A stretch of DNA of 64,000 nucleotides. Origin: Ananas comosus. Its lineage: Eukaryota > Streptophyta > Magnoliopsida > Poales > Bromeliaceae. This document shows positions 24,462 to 35,351 of this stretch, one piece after another. The stretch spans positions 6,947,983-7,011,982 of the forward strand of contig NC_033636.1 in the NCBI RefSeq assembly GCF_001540865.1, in the 5' to 3' direction. Position 1 is the first letter of the stretch; each line of letters begins with the position of its first letter. The notes under the pieces were generated by a model. That model was given only the letters and a program-made list of their open reading frames with translations, made no database searches and had not been told where the DNA came from. Made by a program: the position numbers and the translations under genes.

Positions 24462-25033
24462 GGGGGCGTTTGGATTGACGAATTTGTAGATTCAACGTAA
24501 GTCAAGTGTAGTGGTGTTTGAGTTTCCCCGAAGTGTGATTATTTTTCTGTTGTTTGTTTTGACGTAACTTGTACCACTGAAAGTTAAATTTAATTACTTC
24601 TGCTGTTTGTTTTGATGTAACTTGGTGCTGGTAAAATTAGTTTTTTGAGTTCCGTTGTTTGTTTTGATGTAAGTAAGTGGATCCCATTATCTCCTAAATA
24701 TAGTAATAAATTTATTACTATAAAATTTAACCTATTATATAATTAAATTTTTTATTATTATTTAAAGATAATCTTAATTTATTATAAATAAGGTAATTTT
24801 AACCCATTATAAAGAAAGTAGAGTTTAGGTTTTACTGTTTAATAAATTGTTTAGAGAAGGTTGAGTGTGGTGGAAGTCGAGTTCGGTACTTTAGAACCGG
24901 AAGTCGAGAGTAGGTGAAGTGGAGCTCTAACGTAACTTGAGTTACATTATATTTTTCACTTACACCAAAACAAATAACGGAAGTGATGGAACTTGAGTTC
25001 CATCACTCCACTTACACCAAAACAAACGAGCCC
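24462..25033. mobile_element. Tourist/PIF-Harbinger-type MITE
   Basis: The flanks are the trinucleotide TAA on both sides (24459-24461 and 25034-25036), the target duplication of the PIF/Harbinger superfamily. The ends GGGGGCGTTTGGATT and CAAAACAAACGAGCCC are imperfect inverted copies. The inside carries repeated TGTTTGTTTTGATGTAA and inverted TTACACCAAAACAAA phrases. It is non-coding. Confidence 0.75.
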
Positions 25034-25036
25034 TAA

Positions 25037-27364
25037 GTATGTATGTGACTGGTAGTTTTCTGGTACTTACTGTAAAGCTCTTCTTGAGTCTACTGCTGCT
25101 GCTGCTGCTGCTGCTGCATCAGTTCACTTGTTCTCCATTTAGTGAACAGTTATTTTATTTTTAATCTAAATTCTGATTTGTTTATTTACTATAATCTTAG
25201 GCTTAGTTTGTACTTTGTAGGTGGTATGGGCTGTTTGATATTAAAGTTCATTTAATCCTAATAGGCAAAATAAAATTAAGATGAAAATTTATAAGAATAT
25301 ATTTATTTTTTATTTCTTTGGTGAAATAATAGAAAATATATCATAACCGACTACTCAGTGTAACAGAAATAAATAAAATACTTTTTTTTATTGTACTTGC
25401 TCACTACACGTAAAGTAAGCGCCCCGTAATTTTAAATAAAGTCTTAAAATTTTTCCCGTCCCCTTTTTTTTTTTATGTTAGGTTAATTGCACTAGTGGTT
25501 TCCTTTTTNTGCTTATTTTAGAGATAGATACAAGTTCAGATATAAGTAAAAATGAGACCATTTTTGCGTTTGGATAAAAATTAGATTGTTCGCCGGAATA
25601 AAAAAAATGGCGTTTGGATAGATATAATGGAATAACAAGAAATAATTAGTTATAAATAAAAAAAATAATGATATTATCCCTCTCATTAAATTTGAATTTT
25701 ACTTTTTAAATTTTAGATCAAATTTAAATTTGAAAAATATAAAATATAAAATTTTAAATATAAAATTTAAAAATTTGGAATTTAAAAAATTATAAATTTT
25801 AATTTTGAAATTAAATTATAAATTTTTTAATAAATTTAAAATTACTCTCTCTCTCTCTCTCTCTCTCTCAAGTCTCAACCTTGTTTCTGGAACAAGCTTG
25901 TTCTACCTAAAAGGCGGGAACAATAGTTCCCATTTTGAGTTAAATGGTGGGGATTAGGCTACCTAATAACAAAAAAAGAAAAAGAAAAAAAGAAGCAATA
26001 CTAGGACTATCTCATTTTGAGTTGTAATCATACAATGTTACTCATCCGACGGCTCCTATTTTTTCTACTTGTCTTATCACTTTTCTTTATTACTGAAATA
26101 TAAAAAGAGATCGGTAAACTTTACAACCACTGAATGAGAGGTTATAGAGATTATATTTGCTTCGGATTATAAAATTAATATGTATAAAAAAAAAAGTAGC
26201 AACCAAAATAAGAAAGAAAAGGTAAAAGTTAGCGACCTCTCGTGCATTTAACCCTTCTATATAATTTTTAGTACGAAAGTGTGTAGAAATATATTTTTTT
26301 CTTCTTTTCCGAATTGCAATTTGTGCAGTCCATAATGTTTTAGCTTTTCCCCAGTGTAGAGAACAGGATGAATTATTGAATAATAATTTACGCAAATCTT
26401 AAAGCAAATTAAATATGGTTTCATGGTTTACATCTGCATGATATATAGATTTTCTTCTTTTCTTTACTTCATGAGGCATGATGATTGGATGATGGACATA
26501 TCTACAAGTGTAGCATACATACAACATTAATTTTTTTGGATCTTTTTAAGGATCCAAAAATAATCCAACCAGAGTAAAAAGCCCTAGACAATTTTCATCA
26601 TTCAGTCTTAGTAGAGCTTGATACAACATGGTGTTTGGGTCCATCCTCTGCGAATAAACCGATTGGTCGGACTGGAAATCGGACCTTGGGTTTCTAATTC
26701 TCGCAGAACAATTCGACCGGTCCAATTGCCAATATGAGCAGTCGGATTAGGCAGATTGATCAGAAGCTAATTTCTGATCGATCGCATCTCTCGAGATGAT
26801 TCTACTTCTAATTTGATCGGTTGGTTTTGGAGATCTGATCGGTCGAATTTGAAATCCGAGTCGTGTTTGAATATGAGGTTTCGGGGCTATATAATTGGAT
26901 CTCGTATAGTCTCCGTGAAGGATCTTTTGGGGAGGCCATTGGAGAAAAACCTAGGGTTTTGGAGAGTGACCAAAAGAGGAAAAAAACAAGAAGAGACGCT
27001 AAAAGAGTGTGTCAATGAAGAGAAGATTGGAGAATAAGGATTGGAGGAATTTGCTTAACCTTGGTGTTAGAATTGTTCCGACGAGGGTTCTTTTATAATA
27101 TTGTTTCGTTCTTGATTGCAGCGAAAATGGTGCAAAAAGAAGTTCGCTGAATTCTGGACATCGATCTGTCATCTCCAAGCACCATTATTGTCAGGGAAGA
27201 AAGGCGAATTTCTCTAAATTTACCTCCCTAGACTAATTGCGTTAAGGTCAGAAAGTCGTAAATGCGGGTTAGACCTTACTAGAGAGTTTGAATTATCCAA
27301 TAATCCTCATAATGAAATCATTTATTTTCAATCAACAATTTCTAAGTCATCTCTATTATACCGT
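25037..27364. other. intergenic, microsatellites and diverged MITE family B copy
   Basis: A CTG run lies at 25093-25117 and a CT run at 25845-25869. Positions about 25540-25935 resemble MITE family B (GCGTTTGGATAAAAATTAG and GGAATAACAAGAAATAA phrases); an N at 25509 marks a small gap just before it. Around 26640-27060 there are repeated GATCGGT phrases and a 74-codon open frame with no recognisable domain. No gene is supported. Confidence 0.4.
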
Positions 27365-27670
27365 TTGGTTCGGGTATAAGTAAGAACTAGCTATTACAGG
27401 GATAGGTACAAGTATGGGGATAAGAAAAATAGCGTTTGGATAAAAATTGGGTTGTTTCCGGGGATAAGAAAAATAGCGTTTGGATAGATAATATGGAATA
27501 AGAAAAATATTAGATAGTTTTATATAGAAAATGGAGGTGTTGGTGGGGATAGTTATAACCGGTTATTATAGATAACCGAGAACTACTGTTCTCGGGTAAA
27601 AAATTAGCGTTTGAGTATAAAGGGGGGATAAGGGCCTATCCCTATCCCTATCCCCATCCCCTAACCAAAC
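27365..27670. mobile_element. MITE family B, copy 2
   Basis: Starts CCGTTTGGTTCGGGTATAAG and ends CCCCTAACCAAACACTGGG, an imperfect inverted pair. The middle repeats GATAAGAAAAATAGCGTTTGG twice and holds AACTACTGTTCTCGGG, shared with the copy at 19627. It is the most compact member in the window. Confidence 0.6.
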
Positions 27671-28806
27671 ACTGGGTGCTCTCGAATTAAATATGGTAGA
27701 AAGAAGCTATCTCTTAGTTCCGATTGGAATTTCTACATCTATAGAAAATTTGTTTGAAGAAGTGAATGATGTGAGGAATAAATTATGAAATGAATTACGA
27801 ATGATGCTACAAAAACCTGCAGTTACAGGCCTTAGGGAGAGTTTCCACTCTTATATATGAAAAGAACAATGCAATTCTTTTTCTTTCTTCTTTTAAGTTT
27901 GACAAAAAATCATTTTTACTGTACAAACTGAATTTTGATTTTGAGTTTTTGAAATAGTGAATATTTATAGATTTTAGCTTTCATATCTTCTATTGCATCT
28001 TCTATAGAATTGTTTGGTTATAATTGTTGATATATTAAATTTTTTTACTATTAATTTAACATCATTAGTAACTTTTAGTCTAAACTTTTTCTTGTCAATC
28101 TCCAAACTAGGGTCATAGTATGTATTCGGTATTTCGGCCGCCTTAAGTTAGGTTATTGGGTCTTAATTACAAAGTATGAGTTTAAAGCTAGCTTTATCTC
28201 TTTGTTCATTGAAAACTCTATATTTTTTCTATATTTTAGTACAATAAATATGTACTTGTGCTAATCATAGTACAAGCGAATGATTTGAATAACTATATAT
28301 ATACTTATTACTGGCTTGTATGAAAAATATGTATAGTTCATAGCGGAGCCATCTATTATGCGTGATAAAAGGGCCAAAACTTAATAGCACCAAGGACTTA
28401 GCCTCTAAAAGCACCTCGGCTAGACTCTCTCTCTCTCTAAAATATAAATAACTCTACAACTCTCGAGTAAAATGATATGATAAGTTCACGGTATATTACT
28501 TGTTTATAACATTAATATAGCCGTTGAGACATTTAGAATAACATACTACGATTATAAGTCATGGTAAAAAAAATTAGTAACAAGATGTGATCAATTAACA
28601 GACCAAAGTAATTAACAACCACTCCAGTAAATACCAAGAATCGAAAAATTTTGTATTAATATCTCAATCTCTATAAATAATAATTAGTACAAAAAACTAG
28701 TAAGGCATCAAATATAATATACCAAGGCTCACAAACTAATGCCACAACACAAGTAAAACATATATATACAAATTAACCTCTTCCCGCATACAAACTAATA
28801 TATGTA
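27671..28806. other. intergenic, no gene seen
   Basis: AT-rich. A partial MITE family A end is visible at about 28350-28430 (GCACCAAGGACTTAG, GGCTAGACTCTCTC). Nothing else was recognised. Confidence 0.4.
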
Positions 28807-29056
28807 TAGAGTTGAACTGGGCTACTATTAGTAGCAAAATTTCATTGTTGCTTACCAATTTTTTAGTCTTTGGATCAACTCTTTTCATTATTTCTAACCA
28901 TTGGATTAAATATTATAATCCAGTGAGGACCACTCAACCCTAGGGGGACCACTCAACTCTAACCGACTACTATCATCCTGACCCTACAATTTTTCATCCA
29001 AGGGTTAAAAACTTGATAGCAAAAAAAGCGTTTTACTATTAATAGTATTCCAGTCT

Positions 29057-29061
<5 letters not shown>
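28807..29061. mobile_element. MITE family A, copy 4
   Basis: Left end TAGAGTTGAACTGGGCTACT, right end ATAGTATTCCAGTCTAATTC. It shares the longer internal sequence (CCTACAATTTTTCATCCAAG, AGCGTTTTACTATTAATAG) with copy 2, so two subfamilies exist. A (CT)n/(TA)n tract follows at once. Confidence 0.7.

Positions 29062-29132
<71 letters not shown>
29062..29132. repeat. (CT)n then (TA)n microsatellite
   Basis: About 20 CT units followed by about 14 TA units, lying between a MITE and a Mutator-like element. Confidence 0.95.
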
Positions 29133-29137
<5 letters not shown>

Positions 29138-29140
29138 TAA

Positions 29141-29752
29141 GGCTAAATTTACAGAAAACCTCCCTGTATAACCCGCTTTTTCACTTTCCCCCTGACATTT
29201 AAACGCCTACAACTTTCCCCCCTTGTAAAAATAAAAATTTCACAGGGGGTTACGGTGTGCTAAAATGACCATTTGCCCCTCGCCATTGTTGTCTTCTTCC
29301 TAGACTTCCTCAGCAGCCCCTTCGATCCGCCGCTATTTCCACCTCAATCGCACACATTCTCTCCAATTTCTTCTCCACCTCTCTCCTTCTCCTCCTACAC
29401 CGTCGCCGCCCATCGAGTTCGGCGACAGTAGGAGGATACTAATATGGGTGTTGATGGAGAGGTAGGCAGGGACAATGAGGCGAAGGCGAGGAGGCGAGAG
29501 GAGCGAAGGGGTGTGGCGAGGCGAAGCATGGAGGACGCGAGGCGGCGAACGCGAGCCGGAGGGAGCGAAGCATCAGAAAGAGGCAGAGGGTATTTTCGGT
29601 ATAGAAAAAATATTTTTAACAGAACCCCTAACGAACCCTAACAGGTAGGGGTGAAGTGCACATTTTTATTTTACAAGGGGCAAAGTGTAGTTTTTAATGT
29701 CAGGGGGAAAGTGAAAAAGCGGGTTAATTACGGAGTTTTCTGTAATTTAGCC
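29141..29752. mobile_element. Mutator-like element with GC-rich interior, copy 1 of the GGCTAAATTACAG family
   Basis: Terminal inverted repeats exceed 90 bp: the left begins GGCTAAATTTACAGAAAAC and the right ends GTTTTCTGTAATTTAGCC. The arms contain CCCGCTTTTTCACTTTCCCCC and its inverse, plus inverted CCTTGTAAAATAAAAA-like phrases. The interior (about 29280-29600) is markedly GC-richer, with GAGGCGAGAGGAGCG-like repeats. This suggests captured genomic sequence, although I could not recognise a source gene. The flanks are TA-rich and do not show a clean 9-bp duplication. It is the same family as 46942-47592. Confidence 0.7.
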
Positions 29753-29767
29753 ATATAATATATATAT

Positions 29768-30000
29768 AGTCCGACTGGATACTATCGATAGCACACAAAG
29801 ATTGTGGGCTATCGAGTTTTCCACCGTTAGATTTAATCCTTTAATTATTTTTACCCGTTAAATTATATATTCATAACCAACCACTCCACTTAACCTAGGG
29901 GCCCCACATCATCTAACCAGCACATTTTTCAATCCCCAATGGCTAAAATCAAAATAGCACAAATAGCTTGTGTCCTATTGATAGTATTCCAGCGCTAGTT
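29768..30000. mobile_element. MITE family A, copy 5
   Basis: Left end AGTCCGACTGGATACTATCG, right end TTGATAGTATTCCAGCGCTA. The core is inverted relative to copy 1 (CCTAGGGGCCCCACATCATC). It is followed by CT/TA tracts. Confidence 0.7.
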
Positions 30001-30084
30001 TTCTTTCTGCTCTCTCTCTCTCGCTCTCCTCTCGTCCTATCTCTCTCTCTCTCTCTATATATATATATAATATATATATAATAT

Positions 30085-30250
30085 AGGTCTTGTGTGTTAA
30101 TTAGGACACGGAGGCCTCTATGGCTTCTAAGCCTTTCGATAATGAGTGCTCCGAATCGACGATCGGCTCCGTTAAGACTTGATCTAGTATAATTTGAAAC
30201 TATCAAAAAAAATTTTATGATTTTCGATATCATTTTCCTAGCGATCGAAT
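30085..30250. repeat. dispersed repeat family C, copy 1
   Basis: Begins TAGGTCTTGTGTGTTAATTA and contains GACGATCGGCTCCGTTA and a final CTAGCGATCGAATAAAA. A second copy at 49738-49920 shares the same order of phrases. It is probably a MITE related to family A; terminal repeats were not resolved. Confidence 0.5.
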
Positions 30251-30259
30251 AAAAAATAA

Positions 30260-30294
<35 letters not shown>

Positions 30295-31338
30295 ATTGAT
30301 ATATTTTCTTCACTTATGCATGTTATTATGAGATATCAAGTGCGAATTCTCCTATTAATTGTACTAACCATCGAGCCCCAAGATCGCGATAAGCCATTTC
30401 CAGATATCTTCCATTTCTTTTGGCACTCTGTAATATCCTAGTTTGCGCATATAGTTAATAATTTTAAAATAGCGGATTGCATTATTTTTTTTCTATGATA
30501 ATATTTGTAAACCAGTACATACATGTTGTAAGTTTTGAAAGTGAGATTAAAAAATTCAGAAGATTTTAAAATTTCAGCTAATCTTTCGCCCTTTTTGTAG
30601 CAAACAATCTCATCACCTGCTCAATATATATAAATAAACATGTGAACAATAGAACAATTATACTTGTTGTAATTCTTGTACTTGATTTCTGTAAGCATTT
30701 GTAGTTAGACAAAGTTAGGGTGCTATCAACTGAATCCACTACGTAGAAGTTAGTTAATTAGTTAGTTAGTTAGTTTTAAAAATGAAAAGAAAATGAGAAG
30801 GCAAGGCCAGAACTTGAGAATCAAATTCATTAACTTTAATTTAGACTTAAAAAAAAATTCAAAGAGTAATCCATGTTAATTCCAAATAACTTTTTATCAG
30901 CGATTAGATTTGTCTCTTTCAAGAGCGTGTTATATTAGCTGTTAAATTGTTACTTTTAAGATTACTTGATTTTAGAGAACTACAGATACTTCAGGTCACA
31001 TCAACATACAAATCATATATTCGTAAACTCTAGTACCAATTATGAAAAAGAAAGTACATCTCAAAAAAATTCAAGTCATTTTTCAAAAGTACAAAGTTGC
31101 AATCAATAGCTAGTTGAAATATTTAGTGTGGGACAAAATAAAACAAACCTTGAACAAGAGAACCAACCACTTAAACTAATTGGCACTGCATTTAGGCTAA
31201 TTGGGTAGTGATTGTCATTTGCAATTTTTTTTTTTGAGTGTAGTAAGCAACAGAGTAGAGGATTGTAGCTGCTCCCATACTAAACCCTTCAATGCCAAGT
31301 TTTACTGCAATTGAATATATTCTTCAAAATATATCAAT
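30251..31338. other. intergenic, no gene seen
   Basis: AT-rich, with a (TA)n tract at about 30265-30291 and a TTAG tandem at about 30750-30775. No coding or RNA gene signal was seen. Confidence 0.4.
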
Positions 31339-31653
31339 AATCACTTTTCAATAACCAAAATCAAACTACTAGAGTTTAAACCGTAACATGAAGAGTAAAG
31401 TTCTTCTATAACATATCAAATTCTGTATAATTAGTGTTTAAAAAAAATGATAACAATAGTAATTGAGGCCTTATTTGGTTCATTAACCAGCGAGGANAAT
31501 CACTTTTCAATAACCAAAATCAAATTGCTAGTTTAAACCATAACATGAAGAGTAAAGTTCTTCTATAACATATCAAATTCTGTATAATTAGTGTTTAAAA
31601 AAAATGATAACGATAGTAATTGAGGCCTTATTTGGTTCATTAACCAGCGAGGA
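31339..31653 (+). repeat. direct duplication of about 157 bp around a single N
   Basis: 31339-31496 and 31498-31653 are near-identical, both running from AATCACTTTTCAATAACC to TTAACCAGCGAGGA. One N separates them at 31497. This arrangement is typical of two overlapping contig ends joined without merging, so it is probably an assembly artefact rather than a biological tandem duplication. Confidence 0.85.
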
Positions 31654-32747
31654 TACGATGCATCTTAGTTGTTACATATTACTAGCTACAACAATTACTG
31701 CAAATGATATGTTCTCTGCTTATGGTTTGATATAAAATTATTTCCTGTAATTGGTGTATTTGTATAGCTTATACATTGCACCTCTAAAATCTTATCATGG
31801 AGATTTAAAACATAAAATTTTATTTATTAAATATGTTTTATGACATTTATATTCATTTTTGGTGCTCCTAATGCCTCGATTAATAGGTCTCTAAAAATTT
31901 CATAATTTTCTTATATATTTCTCTAATTGTTTCCAATAACTCGTAGATTTTGTTTTCATAATAGATCATCAAACATTGAATTTGTGTCCCTGCCATATAT
32001 CAAATGGATGCATTTTAGACTTGGCAAACGGGTAGGTAGGATTACGTGCAGACGGGTCATTATCCCAGCGTGTCGTATGGACGTGGGTAAAATTTATCTG
32101 TAAATTTTTGAATAATCAATATTTTTACTCATACTCGCCCATGGGCAAGCAGGCAGGTAGACAGATTACCCGCAAAAATTTTCTTTTCTTTTTTGTTTTC
32201 GCTCCTATACTTTCCACATGCAAAAAATATATATATAATTTTTAAAAATATAGGATAACTTATTATTTATTAAAGTATCACAACGTATATTAAATAATAT
32301 AAAAATTTTACATTATTTAAAAGTATTTTATCATCCCAATTTTCATGATCCAAAATTAATAAATTTTTTCATGATTATAGAATATAGATTCAATATCATA
32401 AAGATTACATACTTTTTAATTAAAAAAATATATATGCTGATATTCGTGGGTATCTGCGTGTTATCCAAAATATCCACATCTTAACGGATATCCATTTATT
32501 TTATCCATAATATTTTGTGTTGAAAAAATTAGTATCTGTAAATTTGCGAATAACCTGTTGGTACCCGCGGATACAGATAGAGATTGCTCGTATATTGGCT
32601 CACCGCCAAATGTGCCGTTGCCAACAAAAACATAGCTTTTGCTGGGAGTTGGTGAAACAATAAAAAGTCATAAATTGTTAATATTTCTCCATGTACCCGA
32701 TATGTCCCTAACTTTAGAAGAAAGATAGAATATTCATTCTATGCTTT

Positions 32748-32789
<42 letters not shown>

Positions 32790-32794
32790 GAGCA
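31654..32794. other. intergenic with foldback remnant
   Basis: Positions about 32020-32600 contain inverted phrases about GGGTAGGTAGGATTACGTGC, GGTATCTGCGTGTTATCC and GATACCCGC. This resembles a plant foldback element with GGGTA-type ends. No gene was seen. Confidence 0.35.
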
Positions 32795-33142
32795 AGATTT
32801 TAAAGTTTCCGTCGGCACAGACCGTATCTATCATATCATACCGTGTCAATAAGATACCGGCACAATATAGATCCCGTGCCGATGACACAGTTCAAAAACC
32901 CTCTATTATTTAAATTAATAAATAATTTTCTTAATAAAGTTCAAAAGATGTGATAAAAAAATATAATAAATAATTAGAATGTTTTATTGCTAAAGAAAAT
33001 AAATATTTTATACTATTATGTGTCGGCACACAAGAATTTTTTTGGCCAACGTGTATCAGCATGGCTCGGCACGCACTGTGTCATACCGTGCCAGCAAATT
33101 TTTGATACGACTCCGTGCCACGGCACTTAAATCCTTGATATA
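32795..33142. mobile_element. GGCACGG-type foldback element, copy 2
   Basis: The left arm contains AGATTTTAAAGTTTCCGTCG and CATACCGTGTCAATAAGATA. The right arm contains CATACCGTGCCAGCAAATTT and CCGTGCCACGGCACTTAAAT in inverse order. The middle is AT-rich. Related to the element in reductase intron 7. Confidence 0.55.
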
Positions 33143-33372
33143 TATACATCTTCTGCTGTTTAATTGGTAAAGAAATGTAAATTACCAAACGATAAATAGA
33201 CTTTGTAATTACAAGGTAATAATCAATTACTAAATTAGGTAGTTTATAAACTGTTTAAAATTTGTTTGCAAACAAAATATTTTCCATTTATAATTAATAC
33301 GTAATTAATAAACACATAATAATACTAACTATTAATTTGCAAAAAATAATGTATATCTAGTNNNNNNNNNNN

Positions 33373-33469
<97 letters not shown>

Positions 33470-34400
33470 TACGGTTACTATACTTTTGAGTATAAGTCCT
33501 TTTATACTTATAAATTTTTCGATCATTAAATAAAGATATGTGCGGTTAGGATGATAGTGGTTCCCGATTAGAATGATAGTACTATTATATTTTTATGACT
33601 ATATATATTGTTAATCTGAATGATGGATATTTTGGTAATTTTGGTATGTTAAAGTACCTAATATCACCTTAGTAAAATGTGTACTAAATAATTATCTATA
33701 TTTTAGAACACTTTGTGAAGGAAACAGTCAAACATTCAATAATTTTTTTTTTACGGCACAGTATTATATTATATAATTTATATTATATCATGCAATACTT
33801 AGTCATCAATATAACTACATTCAAAGAGTTCGGCCAAACAATTAAAAGTTTAAAAGGTCTAATTTTAGAATAAAATTTTTAAAGAGTACTAGTGTGCTAA
33901 AATTTCCATAAATTTCTTCATAGAAATTCCGGATAAATATGCAAGTTTATAGTTTTATTCGGATTCATATGCAAATTTATCCCAAATTATAGGAAAAATT
34001 TTAAATACTATCCATGTGATTTCGTATTTTTTTATTTTAATATCTTAGGGTTTAAAGTGTATCAATTTAATTTTTGGTGGTTTTATTTTTCTTTTTTTAC
34101 TATTCCCTCCGCTAACTTTTTTGTTAAATTAATGATAGAGTTAAAATTAAAATCTACTGAAGTGAATATTCGATAAATTTAGATGAGATATCTGAAGTAT
34201 TTTTGTATATAATTTAACGAAATGTTAATAGAGGAGCTGACGAAAAGAGAAAAATAAACCACAAAGTACTAAATTTATACATTTTAAATTATAAGATACT
34301 AAAATGAGAAAGCGTGAAACCATGTGGGGGTATTTGAAGTTTACCCCAAATTATATGGACTTAGTCGCAGCATTGAATTAGTGCAGGTACTACGCAGCCA
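33143..34400. other. intergenic with gap, long (TA)n and a foldback
   Basis: 33362-33372 is an N gap, followed by about 47 TA units (33373-33467); the true length is unknown. Positions about 33965-34365 form an inverted repeat: TTATCCCAAATTATAGG on the left and CCCCAAATTATATGG in a direct-like but otherwise inverted context, with CATGTGATTTC and CCATGTGGGGG-type arms. This is consistent with another non-autonomous element ending just before the leader of the next gene. Confidence 0.45.
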
Positions 34401-34418
34401 TTTTACCGTTTCTTGCTT

Positions 34419-34453
34419 CTCTCCTCTCTCTCTCTCTCTCTCTCTTCTCTCCA

Positions 34454-34496
<43 letters not shown>
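34419..34496 (+). promoter_or_regulatory. long CT-rich tract in promoter/leader of the GT43 gene
   Basis: Two (CT)n runs separated by TTCTCTCCACTCCAT lie about 0.9 kb upstream of the start codon, just before AT-rich exon-like and intron-like leader sequence. In plants such pyrimidine patches commonly lie at or just after transcription starts. Placement of the start here and of one or more leader introns (between about 34570 and 35340) is inference. Confidence 0.4.
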
Positions 34497-34500
<4 letters not shown>

Positions 34501-35351
34501 CGCTACCTCGTTCCTCGATTCTGAAAAAAAAAAAAAAAAGCTTTTGGGAATCGATCCAACAAATTCCAAAACCCTACGGAGACCTATTCTTTGGTAATCC
34601 TTCACGCTTCCGATTTTTCCCTTTTTTTTTTTTTTGAAATTTTTTCTGCCTCGATTTACGATTCAGAGACCCTACTCTTACTTTATCCGGCTATATTTCG
34701 ATTTGAATCTGCAAGGAAGTTCGAATTTTGGGGTATATTTGTGCGATTCAACACTGTTTCATCATTTGATTTAGTTTAAGATCTTCAGCTATGTGCTTCA
34801 TTTTGTAATTTTCCTTTTGTGTTGTTAGATCGATCCATTGACTAGTAATTTTAAGTTGGTTTAGTGTTAATTTGCTTTGCAGCATAGATTGAATTGGGCG
34901 GCGCAAGAAGGGAAGAATTAAAATGGGGTGCTAAGATTTGGATTTGTTCTTCTTCTGAAGCCTACTTTATTATTATTGTTGTTTTTTAGGGTTTCGTAGT
35001 TGTGGATCAACTTACTTTTGGATGCATGCAGTTAGAGGAATCAAGCGAGGTTTGAATGTAAAATCTCATGAGAATGAGAATTGGACTGAGCTATTTGCTC
35101 ATGTGGAGCTCATCTACTACAGTGGGATAGCAAAAAGTTTCAATTTGGAGTTACTTAAATCGATGCTCTGAGAGAAGGGGAAATTTTGTTGTATAATGAA
35201 TGAAAGGAGCTGTAATTTGGGATAGTTCCAGGCTTTATGTTCTTGTCTACTAGATGCACTATTTTTATAAGGTTGGGAGTTCATGGTGTTATTTTTCGAC
35301 GATTATTGATTGATTCGGTGAAATTTCCATGTTGTTTCACAAGTACGAAAA

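Noticed and set aside
33373..33467. Poly-Tyr/Ile peptide frame
   Set aside because: Translation of a (TA)n microsatellite next to an assembly gap.
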